A DNA stretch of 64,000 nucleotides from Opisthocomus hoazin (GCF_030867145.1 NC_134440.1:124001-188000); one strand, 5' to 3'; numbered from the stretch's first letter, positions 37,775 to 48,582 are shown. Translations and numbers: made by a program. The notes: a model not told the origin generated them from the letters alone.

Positions 37775-37822
<48 letters not shown>
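37775..37822. repeat. 48-base G homopolymer
   Basis: An uninterrupted G48 run, followed by T and G6. It has extreme quadruplex potential. Its exact length is unlikely to be reliable in most sequencing chemistries. Confidence 0.9.
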
Positions 37823-37823
<1 letters not shown>

Positions 37824-37857
37824 GGGGGGCAGATGGGGGCGGCTCTGGCAGCAGAAC

Positions 37858-37867
37858 CTAAAAATAA
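37858..37867 (+). promoter_or_regulatory. MEF2 binding-site match
   Basis: CTAAAAATAA matches YTAWWWWTAR exactly, 36 bases from the G48 run in the CpG domain. Candidate for feedback from MEF2 factors on the mir-9/MEF2B locus. Confidence 0.4.
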
Positions 37868-40324
37868 CAGGGATTTGATGATTTAAAAAATAAAATTAAA
37901 AAAAAAAAAAAAAGATCCCGGTGACCCCGCGGACGCGGCCCGCACGGGCAGCAGGGGGAGGGCCGGAGCTGGATCCCCCCCCCAACACCCCGGGGGGGAC
38001 CGGGGGACCCTCAGGGCTCGGGGCACCCGACGGGGCTCGGGGCTGGACCCGGAGAGGGAGGTGGGGGGGATCCTCCCTCCCTCCCCCCCCCGGCTGGGGC
38101 AGGGTCACCCCCCGGCCAGTGGAGGGTTATTCCTTAAAAATACAGCAGAAATCGGCCCATTTTTAACTAAAACAAAATTTCCCTTCGCTGGACACGGCCG
38201 TTGACACCTCCAAGCTCCGAAGGGGACGGGAACCGAGCCCCCCCCGCACCGGCGCACCGGGATTTTCTGAGCGCGTTAAAACCCGGTGGCTGCAAAGGCG
38301 GCTCCGCGCAGCGCCCGGTGGGGGGGGGGGGTTGCGCCCCAAATCCGGCCCCGGGAGGGTGATGGGGGGGACGGACAGACGGACACAACCCCCCACAGAC
38401 ACCGAGCCCCCGGAGCGGTCGGGGTGCGCGTCCCCCCACCGCGGAGCCGGGACCGGGCAGGGTCCAGCCCCGGGGCCCCCCCCGCCCCGCCCCAGCCGTG
38501 CCCCCCCCCCGTACGGGCAGCCCCCGGCCCCGCTCTCTCCCCTGCTGAGCTCCGCTGATGCATTTTCCCCTCAACGAATATTCTCCCGGCGGGGTTGGGG
38601 GGGCTCCGGGGTGCCCTGCCCGCTGCCCGTCCCGTCCAACCGGGGCTTGCCGGGGGCCCGGCGGGCCCCCCCGGCACCGGAGCAGCAAGATGTCAAGCCT
38701 TGGGGTCGGGCACCCCCATATCGTACGTACCACGGGCCTCGGAATAACCCTCCGCGGCGGCGGGTTGCGATCCCCGCCCCCGGTGGGACCCCCGAGCTGC
38801 CCGGCCCCGCCGTCGGGGCCTCCCCCGGCAAAGGGCCCTCAGAGCCGGGCCCGGCTCCTCCGGTCCCGCGGTACCGGTACTCCCCCACGCCCCCAGACGG
38901 CGGGAGTTTGGGATGGGGGTGGGGGGGCGGCGTATTTTGGCTCTCTGAGAAGGTTTTGATCAAAAATTCATCCCGAGGCGCGCGGCGCAGCGCATGAATA
39001 TTTCAGGGTTTTTACGAAACAACAAAGTGGGGTGTTTGCGGGGGGTGAGGGGGGGCTGCAGCCCCCCGCGGTGCTCGACTCGGCGCTGCTTCGCTGCGCC
39101 CGCAGCCCGGGGCTCGTTCCCGCACCGTTATCAGGCGTGAAACGGCACCGGGTAACGCGGAGCCGGGGACCGGGCGGCCCGGCCCGTCGGGGACACGCAG
39201 CGCCCAGCCCCGGGGCCACCGCGACAGCCCGGACCGCCCCCCCCGGCCCTGCCCGCCCTTCCGAGGCTGCTCCCCGGTCACGCGTGGCCGTGGAGTCCCG
39301 AGGGGCCGCACCTCCCCCGGCCCCCCGCAGCCCAGGATGGGCCCGGCGCTGTCCCGGGCGGGGTCCAGAGCCGCCTGGGTGAGGGAAGCTGGGGGTCCCC
39401 GTCCCCACTCGGGACACCCCCCTGGGTTCCGCGACCCCGAGGAATAGGGACCACCAGCCCACACCCCTCCGGGCTGGGGTCCGACGACGAGAGGCTGCTC
39501 CCCCCAGCTCTGGGGGGGGGGTGGACGGTCCCCCCAAAACCAACCTGTCCACATTGTCCTTGGCAAGGGAGCGCCGTAAGCTCTGCAGCCCCCCCAAATC
39601 AGGGAGCAGAGCCCCGACAGCACCTGTGTACACCCCCCACCCCCCCCCCCGGCAGAGGTACCGGCATCGGGTGGGAGACAAAGCCCCACCAGCTCCACAG
39701 CCCCAACGCCACAGCCCAGCGCCCTCCCGGAGCAGCGCAGCCCCCCGCCATGCTGGGCCTGCAGGTAACTGGGCTTTACTGGGGCAGCTCCCTGGCCAGC
39801 TGGGAAGGGGATGTGGAGCCACAGAGGTGGGGAGATGGCCCAGAGCCCCCCATCACAGACCAGGACCCCGCAGGATAGATGGGTGGGGAACACAGAGCGA
39901 ACGTGGGTGCTCTGTCTCTTCCCAGCATCATCTCGAGCACCGTACCCCCCAACAAAGCTGGGGGTCTCTGGGTTCCACCTTTGGGTCCAGCACCATGGGG
40001 CATCCCACCTTCTCCGCCATGCTGGGGCGACGCATGGCAGGTAGGCAGGGGCCTGAGGGGCCTCCCTGCAAGACCAAAGCGGGGCTGGGGGTATGCCAGG
40101 GTACCCCCCACCCTGGTTTAGGACCTGTCGCGATGGAGCGTTACTGGACCTGCAGGCAGCCAGGGGGGATGCGCAGCTCCGGTGGGCTCCCGGGTCTCCC
40201 GCCGCTGCCCTGGGGTCCCGCCGGTCGCTCCCGTGTCCCCGCGGTGGGATTTGGGGACCGTCCCCCGCAGCCCCGGCCCCTCCCCGGGGCTCACCTCGCC
40301 CTGACATATCCTTGAGCTCCTTCC

Positions 40325-40460
40325 ATGCCAGCGGGTTGCTATAGCAAATCTAAATCTTACAAACAAAACGAGGAGAAAAGCCTTATTAGCATATATTCAA
40401 ATGAGCCATGCAATAATGCAAACCATAAATCATGCAGCCGTTGCTATTCAATCAGTGTCT
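40325..40460. promoter_or_regulatory. AT-rich putative enhancer between the CpG domain and MEF2B
   Basis: Sharp AT-rich island: TTGCTATAGCAAATCTAAAT, TTATTAGCATATATTCAAAT, CATGCAATAATGCAAACC and ATAAATCATGCAG. It is dense in POU-like (ATGCAAA, TATTCAAAT) and homeodomain-like cores, and is non-repetitive. It looks like a conserved neural-type element by composition only. Flanks 39451-40324 and 40461-41440 hold no gene that I can support. Confidence 0.4.
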
Positions 40461-41057
40461 CTCACCCCAGCCCCCACACTTTCCCCGGGGTGTCTCGCCT
40501 CCTCTCTCCATGCAGAAGCCCCCTCCCAGCCCCAAGGGTGGCCCAGGAGGGGACCCGCCAGCCAGGGGGGGGACCTGGGCCGAGGCCGGAGCCAGCCTGG
40601 GGGCTGCCAGGGCTCCCCCAGCCCCTCATCCCGGCTGGTATTTGTGTCACTCGCTGGGCTCCATTAAACGGGACAAACTCTTCCCAGGATTAATCTCCCG
40701 CCCATGTTCTAATCTCAGGGCTCGGCCACCCGTAATCCCCCCACCGTGGGAAGGGGTCTGGCTCAGCGCTGGTGAGCGGCTGGTGCAGAGGGGCCCCCAC
40801 CCCTGCCTGATCCCCACCTGTGGGTGCTGGGGGGATCTCCCCCCAAACCAGAGGACAATGGACACTGCCAAACCCTGGTCCCCCCCCCTCCTTGCTCACC
40901 TTGCAGCAGCATGACGATGGCAATGGCCGTGACCATGGCCGTACCCAGCACACTGCAGGCCCCAGGGGATGCTCCCCCACCCCAAGGAGCAGCAGAACCC
41001 CCAGCCCCCTCCCAGCTCTGAGCTTTAAGAGATGCAGCTCAGCTGGGCCGGTCCCAC

Positions 41058-41098
41058 CCCCCCACTTAACCCCCCACTTAACCCCCCACTTGCCCCCA
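41058..41098. repeat. Three copies of a roughly 13-bp repeat
   Basis: CCCCCACTTAA repeats three times in tandem, the last copy diverged to CACTTGCC. Confidence 0.75.
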
Positions 41099-41461
41099 CC
41101 GATGCCGATCTTAAGGGCGCAGAAGGGTTTTCTTTTCCTCCTCCTGCCCTCTCCCAGTGCCAGGCTGCGGCGCTGAGACCTTGTGAGCGGCTTTTTGGGG
41201 TCTTGCAGGGAGCCGAGGGGGTGGCAGCAGCCCGGCTGGGTCCCAGGGAGCTGGGGGTGACCTGGCTGTCACCTGCATCGCCAGGTCGGTGACCCCAGAG
41301 AGGTGGCTCTGAGCTTGGGGGATGAGGGGGATAGAAGGGGGTCAGGGCATGGTCTGCTTCTCCCCTTGGGGACATTAATGACCTGCCACCTCGTTAGCCA
41401 CCCCGACTCACGCTACCCGACCCCAAGAAGCTCACGCCACACACCCCGACACCCCCAGTTC

Positions 41462-41467
41462 TTTATT
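41462..41467 (-). other. MEF2B: Candidate MEF2B polyadenylation signal
   Basis: AATAAA on the minus strand, about 650 bases past the MEF2B stop codon (42116-42114). It would give a 3' UTR of about 670 bases that includes the 39-bp inverted repeat. A nearby downstream CA and GT-rich stretch is compatible with cleavage near 41445. Confidence 0.55.
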
Positions 41468-41796
41468 TTTGCGAAGATAATAAATAGAAAAGGACCCCCA
41501 GGGCCGGGGGAGCAGCACCCACTGCCCCCCGGCTGCCTCCCTCTCGCTGCGGGACCCCCTCCCCAGGCAGCCCACGCGCCCCACTTTGGGTGCAGGATTG
41601 GACCAAGGGGTGTGCAGGGTTGGACTCGCTGCTGGTGCTCTCAGTCCTGCTGCCACCCCGTGGCACTTCTCCGGCATTCCCACTCCGTTGGGGACACGCT
41701 GGCGGAAGGACAGACGGATGGACATGTACAGTGTCCGGCACCGGACAGTGGGCCGAGGCAGTGCTCCTCGTCCATGGGGTCCTGGCCCCCATAGTC

Positions 41797-41875
41797 CCCC
41801 CCTCCACGTAGCTCTGCCCCCCAGCCCCCTGCGACTGTCGCAGGGGGCTGGGGGGCAGAGCTACGTGGAGGGGGG
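41797..41875. repeat. Perfect 39-bp inverted repeat in the MEF2B 3' UTR
   Basis: Arms 41797-41835 and 41837-41875 are exact reverse complements around a single central base (T at 41836). I checked all 39 pairs. As DNA it can extrude a cruciform; as RNA, in the inferred MEF2B 3' UTR, it would form an unbroken, mostly GC stem with almost no loop. Such exact symmetry suggests a recent templated foldback event or a sequencing/assembly foldback artefact. Confidence 0.92.
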
Positions 41876-42113
41876 ACCGGCGGCATGTGGGGGGCACCGG
41901 GGTGGGGAGGGGGTTTGCGAAGAGCTGCAGCCCCAAGGTGGGGAATTGGGACCCTGTGGGAAGCCCTGCGGCACCACCGACCCCCCCTGGAAGCATTGCA
42001 AAGGGCACGGGGGGGGGCTTGCCTGGGGTCCAAGGATGGAGGCGAAGATGGGAGGGGGCTGCTCCCCCAAGCTCAGCACCCCACCCACCCACCCCTGCAC
42101 CCCGTCAGGCTCG

Positions 42114-45100
42114 CTATCTCTGCCAAGCGTCCATGGCCTGCGCTCGCTGTGCGGGGATGGGACCCCGCTGCTCCTCTGCCAGCGGCCGGGGGGGTCCCAG
42201 GGGGTAGGGGTACCCCTTGGCGTAGTCGTCCCGTGGTTGGAGGTCTCCCGGGCCTCGGGAGGCTTCGCTCAGGGAGCCCAGGCTGGCCAAGGGGGGCTGG
42301 GGGGTGCCCGAGGGGCAGCCCAGCCCTGGGGAGACCCGTTCCGACTTGATGCTGATGGCTTGGTGCTGCGGGGAGGTGCCGGGAGCCGGGGCTGGCTCTT
42401 CGGTGGGGACGATCCGGCTGCTGACCCTGGGGTGAGAGAGGAGGAGGAGGAGTGAGGCCAGGTCTCCCTGCATCCCCTCCGAGGTGCACAGGGTGAGGAG
42501 AGACCAAGCTCACCCCGCCTCTGCTCTCTAGAGGGGCTGAGACCCCCCAAACTCATCTCACATATCAGCTCAGACCCAGCCAGGCACAGGGCAGCTACCC
42601 ACCCAGCTGCTGGGAGCCTGGTGTGTGACTGGGGGGGACACGGGGACCAGGCCGCCTGGGGAAATCTGGTTGGAAATAGGGGGGGGGGGGGGGTGTCCTG
42701 GGGTGACCCCGTGTGCTTCGGTTTTGGGGTGAAGTCGGACAGACCCCAGCACAGCAGGTGGGGGGGCTGCGCCTCGGGTGCCGGCAGCACCCATGGCTGG
42801 GAGGTGGCACCCATGGGTGCAGCAGCTCCCCACGAACCCCAATCCATGCCCACCACCCCGTCCCCCACCCTCTGACCATCCCCATCCTCACCCCAGTGCT
42901 GCCATGTCCCGGGGGTGCTGCCACGCCGGGGGGCCGGGCTGCAGGAAGCCGGGGGGCTGCGGGGTCTCGCCAGCCCCGAACTCTGCCGAGCAGGAGGCCG
43001 AGAGTGAGCAGGAGCCGGGGGGGGGGCTGCAGCTGGGGGGGGTCCGTGCTGTCCCGGGGCCGAGGGGCCAGGACTTACCCGCTTGGGCCGGGGCGAGGAA
43101 GGGGAAGCCGGCGAGGCCGTGGCTCGGGACGCCGGAGCTGCCCGGGGCGAGCACTGGGCTCAGGGTCTGCAGAGCGGGGTACAGCGGCCGCTGCGGGAAA
43201 TCAGGGTGCCCCCCGGTCAGGCTTCAACTGCTGACTCCCCCCTTGGGGACCCATGATGCAGCATCTCCCCCTGCCCCTTCCTGTGCCCCCCAGCAAAGCC
43301 CTGCTGTGGGGCTGAGGAAGAGGAGGTGGGAGCGGATCGGAGCAGCTTCTCGCCGAATTTAGGGAAGGGACGTCTGCGTGGCCCCGGGGACCCCGGGCAT
43401 GGTGACTTGCTGGGAAATGCCTGGCTGCATCGAGCTGGGGGGGATGACACCCCCCTCACCGCCTGCCCTGCTGCCCCCCTCCGTGGTGTCACTGCTGGGG
43501 ACGGGGTGTCCAAGGCCACCGAGCATCCTGCTGGCACTGACCCACAGCAGAACCCCACAGCTGGGGGGGCCCAATGCCCTCCCTGGGCACCAGGGACACG
43601 CAGAGCCAGCCCACCCTGAGGGGGTTACAGATTTGGGGGTCTTTGTCTGGCACACAGGGGACACATCCCAGCGATGGGGCCATATTTGGGCTGGTCCCCC
43701 CACAGTAGCACTGTCCCCACGTCCCAGCCCAGACGCTGCTGAGCTGGTGTCACTCACCGCCGCGCTGCCACCGCTCCGGCTGCTCGCCACGCTGCCGTGG
43801 GCTTCGCCACGCCGGCCCTCGGCCCCCAGGTACAGCGGCGGGGGGGTCTTGGTGGCCAGGGCTCGGTTCAGGCTGCCGGCGGGGAAGAGGGGGTAGCCGA
43901 TACCTGGACGGACAGAGGGACGGGGGGATGCATGGAGTGACCCTGAGGGATGCGGGGTGCCGGGGGCTCCGATCCTCGGGGGGATCCGCGTGGCTGCGGC
44001 CGCTGGTCCCGGTGCCCTCGTCGCCGCGGGCGGCCGCATGTGCGTGCGCGGTGCCGTGCTCCGGCAAACCCACTTCCTGCGCGAGGACGTCGGCACACCT
44101 GGGCCACGGCCATGGTGTGCGAAGGCGGTGGCTGGATCCGGCCCGGGGGGCCAGCAGGCAGCAGACCTCCCCGGCCGGACCCCCGCTGCGGGGAGCACCC
44201 TCAGCCCGGCTCCCCACAGAGCGTCCGGGACGTCCAGTGTGCCTGGGGCCACCACGCCATCCCCATCCCGGGAGATGGGGATGCCGCACGCCCGCAGCCT
44301 GCACCAGGAATCTCACCCAGCTGCCCCTCTGCCACCACCCACCCACCCGGGGGGGGTTTCCGCTGATCAAGCCCCAGCATCATTTTTTGCAGCCGCTTTT
44401 CCACTGCGTGGTCCCGGAGGCACCCATGTTCCCACCACCACCCCAGGCCGGTGCAGGACGAGCCCCTCGCACCAGCTCCGAGCTGTGCCGCCGAGGAGCG
44501 AGCCGTGGGCGCGGGGTGCCTGAGGTGCCGCGGCCAGCCGGGTGCCGGGTGCCGGGAAGGCGCAGGATGCAGCTGGAGGGAGGCAGGGGACGGTTTTTCC
44601 ACAGCTGCAGAGGTGCTACCTGCCCACGCACTCACCCCGGCCCTGCTCCCGGCGAGCCCCCGGGACACGCAGCGAGAGGAGCTTTGCATGCGGTCGGGGA
44701 AATCCCTGCAGGGCCAGCGAGGACGCAGTGCCCATCGCAGGGACCCCGCAGCCGGCTCCCCGCAGCCCCCTGGGCGACGGGTCCGAGCCTACCTGGGGGC
44801 AGCAGTCCCGGCGAGCGTCCCGGTGGCTTCGGCGCTGCCGGCTTGAAGGTGGGCGAGCGGCCGTGGCCCTGAGGCGAGCCGCTGGTGCTGCCCAGGGACG
44901 CGTCGGTGGCTGGCGGGGAGCTGCCATAGGCTGCGTCGGGCAGCGGCGCCGAGCTCTGCGGGGCCAAGCGGAGGTGAGGGATGGGGAGGGGACAGGGACC
45001 CTCGGGGACCTTCCTTCGCCCCCCGTGCCACGGGACGGCAGCGACTCACGTAAAACCTGGGCCGTGCCACCGAGAGGTCCATCCCCTCGCTCAGCCTTCG

Positions 45101-45696
45101 TGCCTTCTCCCCAGGATCTGGCCCCTCGTCCAGCTCCAGCTCGTGGCTCTCCAGCCCCAGCCCCTTGCGCTTCAGCGTCTGCGGGGAGCAGGGCGGGTGA
45201 GCGGGGTCCCGTGTGTCCCCCCGAGGTCCCCCCCGGCCACCCCCCGCCGCTACCTCGAGGATGTCGGAGTTGGTGCGGCTCTCATGGGGCTCGCTGTACT
45301 CCGTGTACTTGAGCAGCACCCTGTCCATGTCGGTGCTGGCGTACTGGAAGAGGCGGTTGGTGCTGTTGAAGATGATGAGGGCGATCTCGCAGTCGCACAG
45401 GACGCTCAGCTCGTACGCCTTCTTCATCAGCCCGAATTTCCGCTTGGTGAAGGTCACCTGCGGAGCGGGGAAGGGGACGGGATGCTGCACCCAGGACCCC
45501 TGGATACAGCCCCAAACCTCCTCCTGGGTCCCCCAGCTCCCCTCCGGATCCGACACCCGTGGGGTAGGTGGGAGCGGAGCAGCTTTGCCTCCCTTCTCGG
45601 CCTTGTGGCTCCCTGTCCCCCTCGTCCCCGCGCGGCTCCTACCTGCCGGTTCCGTTGATCCAGTATTCGGCTGATCTGTATTTTTTTCCGGCCCAT
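42114..45696 (-). CDS. MEF2B: MEF2B, MADS-box transcription factor, complete coding region
   Basis: Nuclear MEF2-family activator. Coding exons (minus): 45696-45643, 45457-45254, 45178-45050, 44955-44793, 43903-43758, 43190-43079, 42982-42892, 42426-42114. All introns are GT-AG with matching phases (0,0,0,1,0,1,2), giving 403 residues and a TAG stop. The MADS box (1-57) starts [18 protein letters not shown] and the MEF2 domain ends near residue 86 ([10 protein letters not shown]). [24 protein letters not shown] distinguishes MEF2B-like from plain MADS proteins. C-terminal MEF2B marks are [16 protein letters not shown] and [16 protein letters not shown] at 326-333 fits the phospho-dependent sumoylation motif. 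Human MEF2B is slightly shorter (about 365). The coding exon carries 26 bases of 5' UTR after an acceptor (exon starts 45722), so a non-coding first exon must lie upstream. Identification is firm; exon 7 rests on phase and splice sites. Confidence 0.96.
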
Positions 45697-45899
45697 TTTT
45701 GCCTCCTACACTTGAGGGGGGGCTGGAAGAGAGCGAGAAGTCCCTGAGCGCCCACAGCCTGGGGCCGGCAGGAGCAAGCATCCGGCCCGGCACCGCACAC
45801 GCCTCCTCGCCCCTCCGGCCGCCAAAAATAAGTTTGGCTGAAAAAAAAGTTTTTGGAGGAAGTTTCAGCATTTTTTTTTTTCCAGTGGTAACATGAAAA

Positions 45900-46200
45900 A
45901 AAAATTGGGAAATTCTGCTGGGGCAGAGGGGGAAAAAATCCCCTTAGCTCTGCCCAGGCAGTTCCACCGTGCCGGCTCCATCGCCCCCAGCCCACACCGG
46001 CCCCGGGGATGCGAGCACCTGCGGGTCCCTCGCCGGGAGCGCGGGGTCAGCCTCCGCACCCCCGAGCGCCCGCCCGGAGCCGCAGGTGCCGCTGCGACCC
46101 TGCCCCGCGCACTGATGCTGTTCGGTCTGGCGGGGAGGGCGGTTATAAGGGAGGCCGGGCGGGCTGCGGGGAGGGTCCGTAAAACAACAAAAGGGCTGTT
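45900..46200 (-). promoter_or_regulatory. MEF2B: Candidate MEF2B first-exon/promoter CpG island
   Basis: GC-rich, CpG-containing sequence 200-500 bases upstream of the MEF2B start-codon exon. The minus strand has CCTTATAACC at 46150-46141, a possible TATA-like element for a start near 46115. No donor site stands out, so the non-coding first exon cannot be fixed. T-runs follow at 46210-46255. 46260-47679 shows no gene. Confidence 0.35.
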
Positions 46201-47679
46201 TTTAGGTTCAAGGTTTTTTTTTTTTGGTTTTTTTTGTGTTTTTTTTTTTTCTAACGCGAACAGACTAAATTTGACCTCCGCCATTCGCAGGTCAGGAAGT
46301 GGCTGCACGAGGAGACAGCAAAGCGAAACCACCCACCTCTTCGGGCCACGTGAGCTGGCGGTGGGAAGGGCGAGGGGTCGAGGGACCCCACGTCCCACGC
46401 TTGTTGCAGGGTGGCAGCGCCCATCGCAGCCCGGCACGGGGCTGTGACAACCCCCGTGACATCCCCCTGCCACTGCAGGGACCCAGTTCTGGCTCCTCTT
46501 GTTACCCCCCATCACCGCTCACCCCAAAACCCCTCTGGGATGCCCCGGTGCCACCGCAGCCCTGTGCAGAGCCATGGGTGGCATCAAGATGCTCCCAATG
46601 GGACCCTCGCACCCAGCCTCTCTGCCCTAATTTGGGTGCAGACTTGGCCTATCTCGGTCCCCACCGTCCCCAGGCCACGGCCACGGGGCAAGAGCCGAGC
46701 TGGGAAGCCGGCGGGGCTGGGAGCCCAACGCCGCGGCTCCCCGGGGACGGCAGGCACCCTGGGAGCCCCCCGAGCCCAGCAGCAGCCCCCCCATCGCAGG
46801 GGGGCACCCCGGGGGTGCAGGCTTGGGACCTGCCAGCCCTTTGGTCCCCCGATGCCCCAGTTTGTCCCGCTTCCCCCTCTCAAGCACGTTGCCATTTACC
46901 ATCTTGCTCAGCTGCTATATTTAGCTGATCAAAACTAATTTTAATTTATGGAAGGAAATCGCACTGCCGTTCCCACGGCCCCGCTGCCACCCTGTGTCCC
47001 GGGGCCCACGCACGACCCCAAGGTGCGGGGGGGTGTCGCGACCACCCCGGCCCCCCTCGGCAAAACCCAGCGATTCCCTGGTGAAAAAGACTTTTTCCCA
47101 ACGATTTCTGCCGCCTGCGCAGGGCAAGGGCTGCTCCTGCCCTCCCGGCGCTGACACCTGCATCGGCCCAGGGCGCTCCCAGGTTTATGGTCTGGAGGGG
47201 TCAGGTCTCGTCTGCCCCCCCCATCCCATGGTCTTTAATTGGGGTGCAGAAACAGGAGCTGCTCCCCGGGGGCTCCGGCACGCGGCTGGGTTTGGGTCAG
47301 GGGATGCTTGCCCGGCTGCCAGTCCCCGCGTCCCGGCACAGCCTCATCTCGGGCGGGTTTGTAGAGGCTGCAGGGTGCTGGGGACAGAAGGACGTGTCCC
47401 CTTGTCTGCAGCAAGGACATGAAATGCTGCCAAGGGCCCCCCGATGCCCTGCTCCAGCACCCTGGTTTGTAGCTGCCTGGAAAGCCCAGGGGCAGATGGA
47501 CCTTACATGGGGACTAGAGCCTGCCCCGGTGCCTGGCTGTGTCCCCCGCTCTGTGCCACGCCAGGGCAGGGGACAGGGGACAGGGGACAGCAGCCACCCC
47601 CGGTACCAGCACAGCTCTGAGCCCCCAAGGCAGCCACATCTGCCTGGCTGTCCAGGCAGGGTGCTCCAGGAGCGGGGCC

Positions 47680-48582
47680 CAGGGGTGCCAGCAGCCACGG
47701 GGTGATGCTGTGGGGATCCTGGAGGGTAAAGGCACCCATGGGGTAATGCTGTGGGGGTCCCAGGGGGTACCAGCACCCACCAGGTGATGCTGTGGGGGTC
47801 CTGGAGGGTAAAGGCACCTATGGGGTGATGCTGCGGGGTTCCCAGGGGGTTACTGGCACCCATGAGGTGATGCTGTGGGGGTCCTGGGGGATACCAACAC
47901 CCACAAGGTGATGCTGTGGGGGTCCTGGAGGGCAAAGGCACCCATGGGGTGATGCTGCAGGGGTCTTGGTGGGTACTGACACCCATGAGGTGATGCTGTA
48001 GGTGTCCCGGGGGGTACCAGCACCCATGCAGTGATGCTGCGGGGTCCTGGGGTGTACCGGCACCCCTGGGGTGATGCTGTGGGGGTCTTGGTGGGTACCG
48101 GCACCCATGAGGTGATGCTGTAGGGGTCCTGGGGGGTACCGGCACCCATGTGGTGATAATGTGGGGGTCTTCGTGGGTACTGACACCCACGAGGTGATGC
48201 TGCGGGGGTCCTGGGGTGTACTGGCACCCATGAGGTGATGCTGTGGGGGTCCTGGGGGTTACTGGCACCCATGAGATGACGCTGTGGAGGTCCCAGGGGG
48301 TACCAGCACCCACAAGGTGATGCTGTGGGGGTCCTGGAGGGCAAAGGCTCCCATGGGGTGATGCTGCGGGAGTCTTGGTGGGTACTGACACCCATGAGGT
48401 GACGCTGTAGGGGTCCCGGGGGGTACCGGCACCCATGTGGTGATAATACGGATGTCCTGGGGGGTACTGGCACCCATGGGGTGATGCTGTGGGGGTCTTC
48501 GTGGGTACCGACACTCATGAGGTGATGCTGTGGGGGTCCCAGGGGGTACCAGTACCCCTGGGGTGATGCTGCAGGGGCCCCA
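47680..48582. repeat. 41-bp minisatellite array, orientation A
   Basis: About 22 tandem copies of a 41-bp unit; on the plus strand each copy contains GGTGATGCTGTGGGGGTCCT followed by GGNGGGTA and GGCACCCA. Copies differ by a few bases each. 41 is not a multiple of 3, so the long minus-strand open frame cycles through three frames of the unit (SITPWVP, GCQYPP, PRTPTASPHG) and is not a gene. There are no spacers, so it is not a CRISPR array. Confidence 0.93.

Larger units (their letters stand above)
30860..39450. promoter_or_regulatory. About 8.5-kb CpG-dense domain upstream of mir-9
   Basis: Continuous CpG-rich, GC-rich sequence beginning about 420 bases upstream of the mir-9 hairpin on its own strand. 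It contains the RE1 match (32970-32990), AT-rich homeodomain repeats (33056-33100), paired CRE half-sites (37719-37735), a MEF2 site (37858-37867), a 48-base G run (37775-37822) and many G8-G14 runs (36160-37400). The very long open frames on both strands (for example 30858-31814 plus and 36008-37081 minus) are what such composition produces by chance and have no recognisable domains. I infer a promoter and regulatory domain for the mir-9 host RNA, of the kind often spread over developmental genes. No host exon can be delimited. Confidence 0.55.

Noticed and set aside
30858-39822. Many long overlapping open frames on both strands (for example 30858-31814 plus, 36008-37081 minus, 38968-39822 minus)
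   Set aside because: Stop codons are rare in such GC-rich DNA; translations are Pro/Arg/Gly-rich and overlap on opposite strands without homology.
42269-42868. 199-codon minus-strand open frame over the MEF2B last exons
   Set aside because: It is in the wrong frame relative to the MEF2B exons, whose phases and conserved motifs fix the frame.
47297-48514. 405-codon minus-strand open frame of repetitive protein (and its plus-strand counterpart at 49598-50365)
   Set aside because: It is the 41-bp minisatellite read through three frames in turn; the same peptide phrases recur every 41 codons.
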